30,740 nt of DNA from assembly GCA_964599275.1 (NCBI GenBank), contig CAZRFK010000014.1:1-30740 (forward strand). Direction: 5' to 3'. Positions 15,141-23,864 of the stretch are shown piece after piece. Under the pieces are notes generated by a model that was given only the letters and a program-made list of their open reading frames with translations, made no database searches and was not told the origin of the DNA. The translations under genes and the position numbers were made by a program. Each line of letters opens with the position of its first letter. Position 1 is the first letter of the stretch. The DNA is from PUMD01 sp964599275 (lineage in GTDB: Bacteria > Bacillota > Sulfobacillia > SLMV01).

Positions 15141-15716
15141 GTGACTTTACGTCTGGCAGCAGCGCTAGGGAATTATGACGAAAAGTATCGTGATACCCGA
15201 CACAACGTGGGTTTTGCTGTTGTCCGCCGGCTGGTCGAAAAGTCCGATCTGAAGTGGCGGACGACATCTCGTTATGATTGGGCGGAGATAGCGTGTGGGG
15301 CCGACGACCTGATTGTGGTTCGTCCACGAACTTACATGAATGTCAGTGGACCAGCGGTGCTATCTGCCGTCCGCCGATGGGATTTCAGTCATGAACAGGC
15401 GATCATTGTTCACGATGATATGGATTTACCACTCGGACGATTACGTTTTGCCTTGTCAGCGGGGAGCGGAGGTCATCGTGGGGTAGAATCGGTTGCAGAA
15501 GCATTAGGTAGTTATGATTTTCCACGACTGCGGGTTGGAATAGGTAGGCCACCACAAGGGTGCAAACCTCACGAATATGTCTTGTCTGGGTTCGCCAGAG
15601 AACAAACAGAAATAGTGGAAAAGGTGATTGGCCTTGCCGCCTGCGCGCTGAGGGCTGCTGCTTCGGACGGCATTGCCAAGGCAATGAATAAATATAATGG
15701 GCGTGACCTCACGTAA
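15141..15716 (+). CDS. pth: Peptidyl-tRNA hydrolase
   Basis: Pth releases peptides from peptidyl-tRNAs that drop off the ribosome, recycling tRNA. The 191-residue length is normal. The catalytic His21 is in DTRHNVGF. Other conserved parts are RPRTYMNVSG, VHDDMDLPLGRLRF and the glycine-rich SAGSGGHRGVES. The opening motif is unusual: most family members have GLGNPG before xxYxxTRHN, while this protein has ALGNYDEKY. The GTG start follows AAGAGGAGA by seven bases, 18 bases after the rplY stop. Called spoVC in older Bacillus maps. fin, which follows pth in Bacillus, is absent. Confidence 0.95.
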   Translation: MTLRLAAALGNYDEKYRDTRHNVGFAVVRRLVEKSDLKWRTTSRYDWAEIACGADDLIVVRPRTYMNVSGPAVLSAVRRWDFSHEQAIIVHDDMDLPLGRLRFALSAGSGGHRGVESVAEALGSYDFPRLRVGIGRPPQGCKPHEYVLSGFAREQTEIVEKVIGLAACALRAAASDGIAKAMNKYNGRDLT

Positions 15717-15781
15717 TCAATCGCTGAGATTCATAAATTGGGGACAGTAGGGCACCTTTAAAGCTTGTACAGCATTACGAT

Positions 15782-15804
15782 GGGCTCCTTGCCCGCGGGA
15801 GCCC
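15782..15804 (+). promoter_or_regulatory. GC-rich hairpin between pth and mfd
   Basis: GGGCTCC (15782-15788) pairs with GGAGCCC (15798-15804) around a nine-base loop. No T-run follows, so it is not a typical intrinsic terminator. It could be a weak or Rho-type stop, a processing site, or a stabilising 3' end for the upstream operon. Confidence 0.4.
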
Positions 15805-15855
15805 CGTCCGTATTTGAAGGCACACGACAAGGGTGCACATTTTGAAGGAGGAAAC

Positions 15856-18800
15856 ATGTCTACACCGGGTGAGTCTGCTCACATCACAGAGAGTACCTGC
15901 GACAGCAAATCTAATCCTTTAAATTGGATGCTAGCCCTGTCGGAAAACCTGTCTGCTTTTGAGTCATTATCTAATGGTGTCATCAAAGGTAGTGGGGCTC
16001 ATATGGTGAACGGGCTTGCTGAGGGCAGTGAGCCATTTTTGCTGGCTTCCCTGCACGAGCATACAAATGCTCCATCTCTAGTTATCTGTGCTTCGCCGCG
16101 CGAGGTGCGAAATTTCTGCGATAAGTTGAGAGAGTGGCTGCCCGAAGAACAGGTGGCAGCACTCCTTCCGCTGGAAGTTTTTCCACATCTTCAAGCTGCG
16201 CACTCTAGTGCAGTGGGGCCACAGCGGTTGCGTGCTCTTGGAATTCTGGCCAGGGGAGATTCGGCAGTAGTGGTAACCTGTCCGGCGGGGCTACAGCGTC
16301 GACTGCCTCCTCGACAGGACCTGCGTCAAGCCTTTTTTACTCTGCACCGTGGTCAGGCTGTGGATCGCCAGCACCTCATACATGAACTGAATGACTTGGG
16401 TTATCACAGGGAGGATGCAGTGAAGGATCCTGGGCAATTTGCTGCTCGGGGTGGGATTGTGGATATATTTTCTCCAACTCGACCTCTTCCGGTACGCTTA
16501 GAGTTTTTTGGTGATTCTGTGGACTCCTTGCGCGAATTCAAACCGCAGACCCAACGCTCTGTACGTAATTTGGATGAAGCACAAATCGGTCCAGCCAAGG
16601 AAGTTTTCTCTGCAGTTTGTGATCGGACCATTACAGAGGCAGTGCAGTTGCTGAAAGAGGACGCTGAAGATAGGATAGATAGGCTGCGGCACCTGGGCCA
16701 GGATGAAGTTGCTTCGCGTTTGAAGGAGAGAATTGCAAGTCAGGTAAATCTTCTACAGGGTGATCGCTACGGATCACTGGATGCCCTTTATCCTTACTTG
16801 AATACACGAATGGATACCCTGTTTGATTATCTCTCCCGCCGGGCTTTTGTGGCTATAGTAAGAGCGGATGAAGTCAAAAAAGTTGTTGAGCAGGAGTCAG
16901 AAGATCTGAAGGCACGTCAGAAAAGGCTGGTTCAAGAAGGAGTTGCACTGGAAAATCAGTTAGCCATGGAAGTTCCGTCGGAATGTCTTTACCCCGGGCC
17001 TCAGGAACGCCCCCGGGTTTACCTGTCACCTATCCTGAAAGATGTTGATGATACCCAGTTGGAGAATGTCGTACGGATCTCGGCACGACCTTCAGAGAAT
17101 TTTTACGGGCAGTGGGAAGTCTTTTTGTCCCAGCTTGAGCAGTGGAGAAATACCGGCACTCAGGTTATTATCGTCACAAAAACTTCCCGTCGAGCCAAAA
17201 GATTACGGGCCTCACTGAGTGAACGTGATATTCCGGTCGTACAGCACAGAGGTGGTGATTCTGTATACGGGAAGGATATCCCGGTAGTTGTCACGCAGGG
17301 GGAGCTAACTGACGGTTTTGAAGTTTCTGCACTTGATGTGGTGTTATTAACTGATGAGGATGTTTTTGGAAATGTCCAACGGGTTCCTTATCGAGTTTCA
17401 AAAAAGGAACGGCGCTCAATTGTAACCCATGAGGATTTAAATGAGGGTGATTATGTTGTTCATCACACTCATGGAATCGGGCAGTACCTGGGGTTGGCTC
17501 GTGAAGAAGTAGATGGGATTCAACGGGATTACATGCTTTTGAGGTATGCTGATGGAGATAGACTTTATGTTCCCGTTGAATCTATTGACCTGGTGCAAAA
17601 ATATGTTGGTGCCGAGGGAGAACCACCCAAACTTTATCGTCTCGACAGTGGGGAATGGCGCCGTGTCAAACGGCGAGTGAAAAAGTCGGTAGAGGATATG
17701 GCCGAAGACCTCCTGCGCCTCTACGCTGCCAGAAAGGCAGCTCAAGGATACGCATTCCCTCCCGATGATCAATATCAACGGAAGTTTGAGGCCTCCTTTC
17801 CTTACCAGGAAACAGCCGATCAACTCGAGGCAGCTGATCGGATAAAACAAGAGATGCAGAAACCCCACCCCATGGATTACCTGTTGTGTGGCGATGTTGG
17901 CTATGGGAAGACTGAAGTTGCTTTTCGAGCAGCTTTTAAAGCTATGATGTCCGGCAAACAGGTTGCATTTTTGGTTCCAACAACAGTTTTGGCGCACCAG
18001 CATTTTCAAACCGCAGGGGAGAGGTTTGAGGAATGGCCGGTAGAAATTAGCATGCTCAGCCGCTTTCGTACCCGGAAGCAGCAGGCGGACATTGTCACTC
18101 AACTTCGGAGAGGAAACGTTGATATGCTGGTCGGCACGCACAGAATTCTGAGTGAGGATGTCCAGTTCAAGGATCTCGGGTTGGTCATTGTCGATGAAGA
18201 ACAACGCTTCGGGGTGGCGGACAAGGAACGTCTCAAGCAGCTGAAAGAGACAGTAGATGTTCTGACTCTTACTGCAACTCCCATCCCTCGCACACTGCAT
18301 ATGGCTGTTTCTGGTCTGAGGGATATGAGCGTCATAAGGACTCCCCCTCAAGATCGACTGCCTGTGTCCACGTACGTGATGCAGTTTGATGAGGAAGTAC
18401 TTGCAGATGCGATTCGGAGGGAACTGCACAGAGGTGGGCAGGTGTTTTATGTTCACAACAGAGTCCGAACCATTAAAGCAGCCAGAAATAGAGCCCAGAA
18501 ACTGGCTCCAAATGCAGATATCGTTGTCGCTCATGGTCAAATGCCGGAGCGACAGCTGGAATCCATCATGAAGGATTTTGTGGCTGGCCATTATGATGTG
18601 CTGGTTTGTACCACCATAATAGAGTCGGGGCTTGATATTCCGAACGTCAATACCTTGATTGTGGAGAATGCTGAAATGTTCGGACTGGCTCAGCTTTACC
18701 AACTGCGTGGTAGAGTGGGTCGTTCAGACCGGTTGGCCTATGCCTACTTCACCTACAGGGCCGGGAAAACATTGAATGAGATGGCTGCTAAACGACTTCA

Positions 18801-19482
18801 TGCTCTGCGCGAGTTTACGGAGCTGGGTTCAGGGTTGAGATTAGCAAAACGGGACTTACAGCTGCGGGGAGCTGGTGATGTTTTGGGAGCCGAACAGCAT
18901 GGACATATAGTTGATGTTGGGTTCGATCTGTATTCGCAGCTGCTTGAAGAAGCCGTCGAGCAGTTGAAGGAGGGAAAGAAGCGACCACCACTGCAGAAAC
19001 CAAGCTTTCAGCTGCAGATTGATGCGTATCTGTCCGCTGATTACATACCCAGCAGTGCACATCGAATTGAATTATACCGCGCTGTATCTGGCATTGAAGG
19101 ACCGGGCGAAGCAGAGGATCTTCTTGACGAAATGATTGATCGGTTCGGGGAGCCTCCAGCACCTGCGGTGAACCTGGTGTATCTGGAGAAACTCAAGATG
19201 TTGGGGGGATACAGCGAGGTCATCACTATTGAAAGGGATGCTCGGACTATCAGATTACAGATGCTGCAGGAGCATGGCTCTTCAATAAACTGGAGTGGCC
19301 TCGATGCTGCTCAGAATCTTCGCGTTTCGACGAGAAGGCGAGATGAACGTGTGACCGTTACTTTACGGCCCGAGCGGGTGGGAGAATCCTTCCCAACTGG
19401 CACGGACTTTTTGAAGTTTCTTGAAAATTTGCTGCTCGAAATTGCTCCGGAGGATGGTTTATTTGCAAAAGCTCAAAATTAA
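15856..19482 (+). CDS. mfd: Transcription-repair coupling factor Mfd
   Basis: Mfd is an ATP-driven DNA translocase that removes RNA polymerase stalled at lesions and recruits UvrA for excision repair. The protein has 1208 residues from the ATG at 15856. The N-terminal third is the UvrB-like module. The RNA-polymerase interaction domain begins near residue 525 (LNEGDYVVHHTHGIGQYLG). The translocase follows with Walker A CGDVGYGKTE (Lys685), the DEEQ box at 780-783, TATPIPRTLHM and the QLRGRVGRS motif. A TRCF C-terminal domain ends it. The frame opens further up at TTG 15814, but AAGGAGG favours the ATG. The first 30 residues are polar and not conserved. Confidence 0.97.
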   Translation: MSTPGESAHITESTCDSKSNPLNWMLALSENLSAFESLSNGVIKGSGAHMVNGLAEGSEPFLLASLHEHTNAPSLVICASPREVRNFCDKLREWLPEEQVAALLPLEVFPHLQAAHSSAVGPQRLRALGILARGDSAVVVTCPAGLQRRLPPRQDLRQAFFTLHRGQAVDRQHLIHELNDLGYHREDAVKDPGQFAARGGIVDIFSPTRPLPVRLEFFGDSVDSLREFKPQTQRSVRNLDEAQIGPAKEVFSAVCDRTITEAVQLLKEDAEDRIDRLRHLGQDEVASRLKERIASQVNLLQGDRYGSLDALYPYLNTRMDTLFDYLSRRAFVAIVRADEVKKVVEQESEDLKARQKRLVQEGVALENQLAMEVPSECLYPGPQERPRVYLSPILKDVDDTQLENVVRISARPSENFYGQWEVFLSQLEQWRNTGTQVIIVTKTSRRAKRLRASLSERDIPVVQHRGGDSVYGKDIPVVVTQGELTDGFEVSALDVVLLTDEDVFGNVQRVPYRVSKKERRSIVTHEDLNEGDYVVHHTHGIGQYLGLAREEVDGIQRDYMLLRYADGDRLYVPVESIDLVQKYVGAEGEPPKLYRLDSGEWRRVKRRVKKSVEDMAEDLLRLYAARKAAQGYAFPPDDQYQRKFEASFPYQETADQLEAADRIKQEMQKPHPMDYLLCGDVGYGKTEVAFRAAFKAMMSGKQVAFLVPTTVLAHQHFQTAGERFEEWPVEISMLSRFRTRKQQADIVTQLRRGNVDMLVGTHRILSEDVQFKDLGLVIVDEEQRFGVADKERLKQLKETVDVLTLTATPIPRTLHMAVSGLRDMSVIRTPPQDRLPVSTYVMQFDEEVLADAIRRELHRGGQVFYVHNRVRTIKAARNRAQKLAPNADIVVAHGQMPERQLESIMKDFVAGHYDVLVCTTIIESGLDIPNVNTLIVENAEMFGLAQLYQLRGRVGRSDRLAYAYFTYRAGKTLNEMAAKRLHALREFTELGSGLRLAKRDLQLRGAGDVLGAEQHGHIVDVGFDLYSQLLEEAVEQLKEGKKRPPLQKPSFQLQIDAYLSADYIPSSAHRIELYRAVSGIEGPGEAEDLLDEMIDRFGEPPAPAVNLVYLEKLKMLGGYSEVITIERDARTIRLQMLQEHGSSINWSGLDAAQNLRVSTRRRDERVTVTLRPERVGESFPTGTDFLKFLENLLLEIAPEDGLFAKAQN

Positions 19483-19833
19483 TTGAATAAGGGTCAACAA
19501 GAGTTCAAATCCTGGGGTGCATAGTAAATCGTGAGCATGGTTCATTATGCATATATCATATTGGAGTAGACGGTCACAAAATTAATGGTAGTGAGGTAGG
19601 CGTTCTTGTGATAAAATAACTTGGGTCAGTTTACGCATTCAGGAAGATTCGTGTATATTCATGATTGTCTGAGCCGGTTATTCGGGCATAGAGTCTTTTA
19701 CCATAGTGAACTTTGCTGATTGCTTTATGTCTCAACATCACTCTTTATAGCCAGATATCTGAAATACAAGCGGATAAAAACAGTATTTGGATAATGAACT
19801 TGACCACTGAACTGAGGGGTTGGGTTATCCAGA
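19483..19833. other. 351-base gap between mfd and spoVB
   Basis: No open frame or RNA gene is evident in the place where Bacillus has spoVT. A TCATATT at about 19555-19561 followed 12 bases later by CACAAAAT loosely resembles a sigma-E promoter, but the spacing is short and the fit too poor to call. No intrinsic terminator for mfd is visible. Confidence 0.4.
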
Positions 19834-21447
19834 ATGCGAAAGGATAGTTTTTTACGCGGCGCCTTCATATTGATGATCGGCAGCCTGGCAAGCCGCATAC
19901 TGGGGGCAGTGTACCGGTTTATATTACCCTGGTTAATGGGTGGTGGTGATCAGGGTGCGTATGGAATGGCGCTTTTTGCCCTGCCTTATTCAATTTATTC
20001 CATCGCTTTGGTGCTTTCAAGCATGGGTATCCCTTTGGCCATTTCCAAGCTGGTTTCTGAGGCGTTAGCCGAGGGTGCTCCAAATGAAGCGCACCGGGTG
20101 TTCCGAATATCAATGGGATTATTGTTTGTAATGGGGGCATCCTTTACTGCAATCCTTTATTTCGCCAGTCCATTTTTCGTCCATCGAGTTTGGCAAAATG
20201 CTGATGCGTATTATAGTATGATTGCCCTCACGCCTGCAGTGCTCTTTGTTTCTGTTATGTCTGCTCTCCGTGGGCTGTTTCAAGGACTGCAAACCATGAC
20301 ACCACATGCTGTATCGCAGATCATCGAACAGATCGTTCGGGTCGGCACTATGTTTACTCTGGTGGCAGTTTTGGTTCCATACGGACTTGAGTATGCAGCT
20401 GCGGGGGCTACCTTTGGCGCAACTACTGGTGCTGTTGCCGGCCTTGTCTATATGCTGATTGTATACTGGCGCAACCTGGGTGATATCTGGGATGGTGTGG
20501 ATGCTCTGAACCCACCGGCTGCGGGTCGGTCTACATGGGAGGTGATGGGAGAGATTCTCCGTTTTGCTATCCCCATCTCTATCACCGGAATCATAATGCC
20601 TTTAATGAGGTTTGTCGATGCTACACTGGTACCCTCACGCTTGATGAGTGCAGGCTATACGGAGACTCTTGCTACCACTGCTTTTGGCTATCTGGAGGCA
20701 TACAGCATGCCCTTTGTTAACGCTCCGGCGGTGTTTACCACTGCTCTGGCCATAAGCCTGGTTCCCTCAGTTTCAGAATCGTTAACGGTGGGAAACCTAG
20801 AGGCCATAAGAAACAAAGCTTATGCGGCATTGCGCATTGCCGGTTTGATAGGATTTCCAGCTGCGACGGGATTGTTTGTGCTTTCATCTGAGATTCCAGA
20901 CTTTTTTTGGAGTTCCCCAGAAGCAGGACCGGTACTGGCTGCCGTTTCTGGGGTAGCAGTGTTTTTCACTTTACACCAGGTATCGTCGGCAGTACTGCAG
21001 GGAATGGGTAAACCAACCATTCCACTCCGCAATCTGTTTTTGGGTGCAGTGGTCAAGTTTGCGCTTACATGGTTTTTAACCAGCATACCCCAGGTTGGAG
21101 TTAGGGGAGCAGGATTCGCTTCGGTTGTTGGTTTTTTCATTGCCGCTGGGATGAATATTAGTTCTGTAGTAAAAGAGGTGGGTCGGCTGAGTGTGGTGGG
21201 GGCTTTGTGGCGTGCAGTTGTCGCTTCTGCGATCATGGGAGTTATCGTCAGAGCATCAGGCAACTTGGTTATAGCGGAAATGGGTTTGAATTTTGGATTT
21301 CCAATTGCTGTGGCAACAGGGATAATAGTGTATACGATGACAATTTTACTGATAGGTGGAGTCCGAACTGGGGATTTGCGAATGATTCCCAGGGTGGGTG
21401 GAAAAGTTGCCCAGGTTTTAAAAGCATGGCATTTAGTGCGGGACTGA
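19834..21447 (+). CDS. spoVB: SpoVB/MurJ-like polysaccharide biosynthesis membrane protein
   Basis: A 537-residue integral membrane protein of the MOP flippase superfamily (MATE-like fold, PST/MurJ branch). The first helix region FLRGAFILMIGSLASRILGAVYR is typical of SpoVB. About 14 hydrophobic segments are spread along the length, with the family's short signatures GIPLAISKLVSEA and SALRGLFQGLQTM. In Bacillus, SpoVB is needed for spore cortex peptidoglycan and probably flips lipid II. Position between mfd and yabN matches Bacillus yabM/spoVB. The SD is weak and distant (GAGGGG about 15 bases before the ATG). A paralogous lipid flippase role in vegetative cells cannot be excluded. Confidence 0.88.
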   Translation: MRKDSFLRGAFILMIGSLASRILGAVYRFILPWLMGGGDQGAYGMALFALPYSIYSIALVLSSMGIPLAISKLVSEALAEGAPNEAHRVFRISMGLLFVMGASFTAILYFASPFFVHRVWQNADAYYSMIALTPAVLFVSVMSALRGLFQGLQTMTPHAVSQIIEQIVRVGTMFTLVAVLVPYGLEYAAAGATFGATTGAVAGLVYMLIVYWRNLGDIWDGVDALNPPAAGRSTWEVMGEILRFAIPISITGIIMPLMRFVDATLVPSRLMSAGYTETLATTAFGYLEAYSMPFVNAPAVFTTALAISLVPSVSESLTVGNLEAIRNKAYAALRIAGLIGFPAATGLFVLSSEIPDFFWSSPEAGPVLAAVSGVAVFFTLHQVSSAVLQGMGKPTIPLRNLFLGAVVKFALTWFLTSIPQVGVRGAGFASVVGFFIAAGMNISSVVKEVGRLSVVGALWRAVVASAIMGVIVRASGNLVIAEMGLNFGFPIAVATGIIVYTMTILLIGGVRTGDLRMIPRVGGKVAQVLKAWHLVRD

Positions 21448-21478
21448 TTTTCGTGAAATTAAAAGGGAGTGCCAACCA

Positions 21479-22996
21479 ATGATCTTGCAGGAGGCGCCGT
21501 TTACTGGCCGAATATATTTTGTTGGACTAGATTCACTCGACCGTGCTTCACTGGATGATGCAAAGATAGAGCTGCTTGCTTCAGCGGACCTAATCGTAGT
21601 GCCCGCTGGTGGTGCAGGGGAATTGCTGAAAGATGTCCTCAGAAGGGCAGGTTTAAAAAACTCAGTACATACGACTACTGAAGGGAAGCAATCTCATTCC
21701 CCCAACTCATGGGCCTACTGTACAGTTGGCGGGGTAATACCTGAAGACCCTACTGCATGGGAGTTATATAGAGAGTTTCGTTTGAAATCTAATGTAAATA
21801 TCATCACCGGCCGCCCACTCAGTTTCACCGCCAGCAGGTGGTTAGAAACATCAGGTCGCTTGGAATTGACATACCCGGAGATCTTTCAGGGTCAAAGAAG
21901 GACACTGGGGCCGCACAGGCTCCTGTATGAGATAACCCTGCAGGACGGGAGCTGGATAGAGGGGCTATGGTGCAGAAAACACAGAGCCGCTGCTGTTGGA
22001 GCAATTAAACGACAGTATCCGGACGTTCATCCACTGCTATTGATGGATGCAGGTGTTATCCTGAAAGGACAGGAGTTTAACAACAGCCATCTTTATGAAG
22101 TCGATGTAGGTAATTTGTGTGAAGGTTCCCTGGCGGAGTTAGATTTCCCTCTGCTTTATCTTCCCCCAGCGAAAATTAAGCCTGACAGACGCTGGGATTC
22201 AGTAAATGGTGGACAGGCCCTCAGTAGTTTGATTGCAGTTGTTCATCAACTACGGGCACCTGGAGGATGTCCATGGGATCGGGAACAGACCCACAAAACC
22301 CTGACCCCTTTTTTACTGGAAGAGTGCCATGAGCTTATCGATACTATTAATGATGGTACTGCAGCCGAACTTAAGGAGGAACTCGGCGACGTTCTTTTAC
22401 AGGTTTTGCTGCATTCGATTATTGCTTTTGAGGATGATGAGTTTGATGTTGAATCTGTAATTGCTGGCTTGAAGCAGAAGATGGTATTCCGTCATCCTCA
22501 TGTTTTTGCTGATGTGGAGGCAGACACCGAAAAAGCGGTAGAAAAAAACTGGGAGAATCTCAAGCGAAAAAAACGTCAGGAGAGTTCTGAGGCGGGTGCG
22601 CTGACCGGAGTGCCCGGAACACTGCCATCCTTACTGCAGGCGGAGAAAGTGCAGCGTGTAGCTGCTCAGGTAGGTTTTGATTGGGAAGATATTTCAGGGC
22701 CCAAGGACAAGCTGGTGGAGGAATTACGGGAACTGCTTGAGGCGTTAAACGAGGGAAAGCAGCAGGATATCAGTGAAGAATTTGGTGACCTACTGTTTAC
22801 CCTGGTCAATGTTGGGAGGTTTTTAGGATTGTCTCCTGAGCTTCTCCTGCGACAAACAGTGGAGAAGTTTCGTGCGCGTTTTTCCGCAATTGAGAACTGG
22901 GCAGAGCGGCAAAATCGAACTCTGCAGGATATGTCGCTTGCGGAAATGGATGAGATTTGGGAAGCAACCAAACAGGCAAAACCTGACAACAGTTAG
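21479..22996 (+). CDS. yabN: MazG family NTP pyrophosphohydrolase with degenerate methylase-like N-terminus
   Basis: A 505-residue protein. The C-terminal part (about 240-500) is a clear double MazG domain that hydrolyses nucleoside triphosphates to monophosphates. The first domain has the metal-binding pattern E281/E282/E285 (LEECHELID) and E301/D304 (EELGD). The second has VEELRELLEAL and SEEFGDLLF. The N-terminal ~225 residues occupy the place of the tetrapyrrole (SAM-dependent) methylase domain of Bacillus YabN. However, the usual glycine-rich VGLGPGD is replaced by VGLDSLD, and the rest is hard to align, so methylase activity is doubtful. Only 31 bases separate it from spoVB. The role is probably NTP pool sanitation. 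Confidence 0.9.
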   Translation: MILQEAPFTGRIYFVGLDSLDRASLDDAKIELLASADLIVVPAGGAGELLKDVLRRAGLKNSVHTTTEGKQSHSPNSWAYCTVGGVIPEDPTAWELYREFRLKSNVNIITGRPLSFTASRWLETSGRLELTYPEIFQGQRRTLGPHRLLYEITLQDGSWIEGLWCRKHRAAAVGAIKRQYPDVHPLLLMDAGVILKGQEFNNSHLYEVDVGNLCEGSLAELDFPLLYLPPAKIKPDRRWDSVNGGQALSSLIAVVHQLRAPGGCPWDREQTHKTLTPFLLEECHELIDTINDGTAAELKEELGDVLLQVLLHSIIAFEDDEFDVESVIAGLKQKMVFRHPHVFADVEADTEKAVEKNWENLKRKKRQESSEAGALTGVPGTLPSLLQAEKVQRVAAQVGFDWEDISGPKDKLVEELRELLEALNEGKQQDISEEFGDLLFTLVNVGRFLGLSPELLLRQTVEKFRARFSAIENWAERQNRTLQDMSLAEMDEIWEATKQAKPDNS

Positions 22997-23148
22997 GTGC
23001 AGTTAAGTTATACCGGAAAGAGGTGAGGTTGAGGGTAGATGCGAATGCAAAGTGGGAGGAAATGGTAGACTAAGCAGCAGCACGCGTTACCTGATCTCAG
23101 TGATAATTTCTAAATGTTTTTCATCAATACTTGGAGGTGCAATAAACT

Positions 23149-23439
23149 ATGCATAAGCTTGATCTGGTGGATGCAGTTGCGGATAAAAGTGGATTGACGA
23201 AGAAGGATTCTAAAAAAGCTGTTGACGCGGTTATAGAATCGATTCAGGAGACCTTGTCGTCCAATGAGAAGGTGTCACTCAAAGGGTTTGGAACTTTTGA
23301 TGTGCGGCGGCGTTCGGCACGAAAAGGGCGCAATCCGGCAACCGGCGAAGAAATGGAAATTCCGGCTACTTACGTTCCTGGATTCCGCGCAGGTAAAACA
23401 CTTAAGGAAACTATTAAGGAAAATTTGTCGGAGGAGTGA
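23149..23439 (+). CDS. hup: HU family DNA-binding protein
   Basis: A 96-residue histone-like HU protein that binds and bends DNA as a dimer in the nucleoid. The features are standard: N-terminal helices (LVDAVADKSGLTKKDSKKAVD), KVSLKGFGTFDVRRRSARKGRNPATGEE, and the arm tip and final helix (PGFRAGKTLKETI). GGAGGTG lies about 11 bases before the ATG. It is placed between mazG and rqcP, an order common in Clostridia but not in Bacillus, where hbs is elsewhere. A strong terminator follows immediately, so hup probably makes an abundant short transcript. The 152 bases upstream hold no clear consensus promoter. Confidence 0.97.
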   Translation: MHKLDLVDAVADKSGLTKKDSKKAVDAVIESIQETLSSNEKVSLKGFGTFDVRRRSARKGRNPATGEEMEIPATYVPGFRAGKTLKETIKENLSEE

Positions 23440-23469
23440 GTTAAGCTTACAACAGCTATGGTCTATTAC

Positions 23470-23499
23470 GGGAATCAGGGTCTCCCTGATTCCCTTTTT
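23470..23499 (+). terminator. Terminator between hup and rqcP
   Basis: GGGAATCAGGG (23470-23480) and CCCTGATTCCC (23484-23494) form a perfect 11-bp stem with a TCT loop and a five-T run. The next base begins the rqcP SD (GGGAGGG). A competing pairing of CTCCC (23482-23486) with GGGAG (23500-23504) would disrupt the terminator while covering that SD. Confidence 0.92.
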
Positions 23500-23513
23500 G
23501 GGAGGGTGCAGGT

Positions 23514-23789
23514 ATGTCTGAAATGAGACTGGATAAATTCTTGAAAGTTTCCAGGATCATTAAGCGCCGAACCGTGGCAAAAGAGGCTTGTGACGGGGGA
23601 AGAGTTAAAGTTAACGGCAGGGTAAGTAAACCCGGCAAGTATATTGGTGAAGGCGATGAGTTAGAGATTACATTCGGAAATCGTGTCCTGAGGGTAGAAG
23701 TTTTGGAATGCAGATCACATGTTCCCGCCAAAGAATCTTCAGAGCTTTATGAGGTTTTGGAAGAACGTTACATCGACGATCCCCGCTGA
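23514..23789 (+). CDS. rqcP: RqcP / YabO, S4-domain ribosome quality control protein
   Basis: A 91-residue S4 RNA-binding protein, the HslR-like family now named RqcP. It works with RqcH and tRNA-Ala on stalled 50S subunits to add poly-alanine tails that mark nascent chains for degradation. The S4 domain covers most of the protein: MRLDKFLKVSRIIKRRTVAKEA, then GGRVKVNGRVSKPGKYI and GDELEITFG. Start ATG 23514 lies eight bases after GGAGGG. ATG 23523 is possible too. The SD touches the T-run of the hup terminator, so expression must come from readthrough or an internal promoter I cannot see. Confidence 0.93.
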   Translation: MSEMRLDKFLKVSRIIKRRTVAKEACDGGRVKVNGRVSKPGKYIGEGDELEITFGNRVLRVEVLECRSHVPAKESSELYEVLEERYIDDPR

Positions 23790-23821
23790 TACCCATATGC
23801 CTTGTTTTGCATAGGTTTACT

Positions 23822-23856
23822 CCCCGACCGGTATGCACACAATACCGGTTGAGGGG
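23822..23856 (+). promoter_or_regulatory. Hairpin covering the SD of the SpoIID-like gene
   Basis: ACCGGTAT (23827-23834) pairs perfectly with ATACCGGT (23842-23849) around a seven-base loop. Just outside, CCCC (23822-23825) can pair with GGGG (23853-23856), the SD of the next gene, across a small internal loop. The structure would hide the ribosome binding site. No T-run follows, so it is not a terminator. Confidence 0.55.
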
Positions 23857-23864
23857 TGATCTAT

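Noticed and set aside
17437..18702. 421-codon open frame on the reverse strand
   Set aside because: It lies wholly inside mfd, whose helicase motifs are intact on the other strand, has no SD and shows no family features. It is a by-product of mfd codon usage.
19555..19590. Sigma-E promoter before spoVB
   Set aside because: TCATATT and CACAAAAT are 12 bases apart with two poor positions in the -10, and lie over 240 bases from the gene. Too weak to call.
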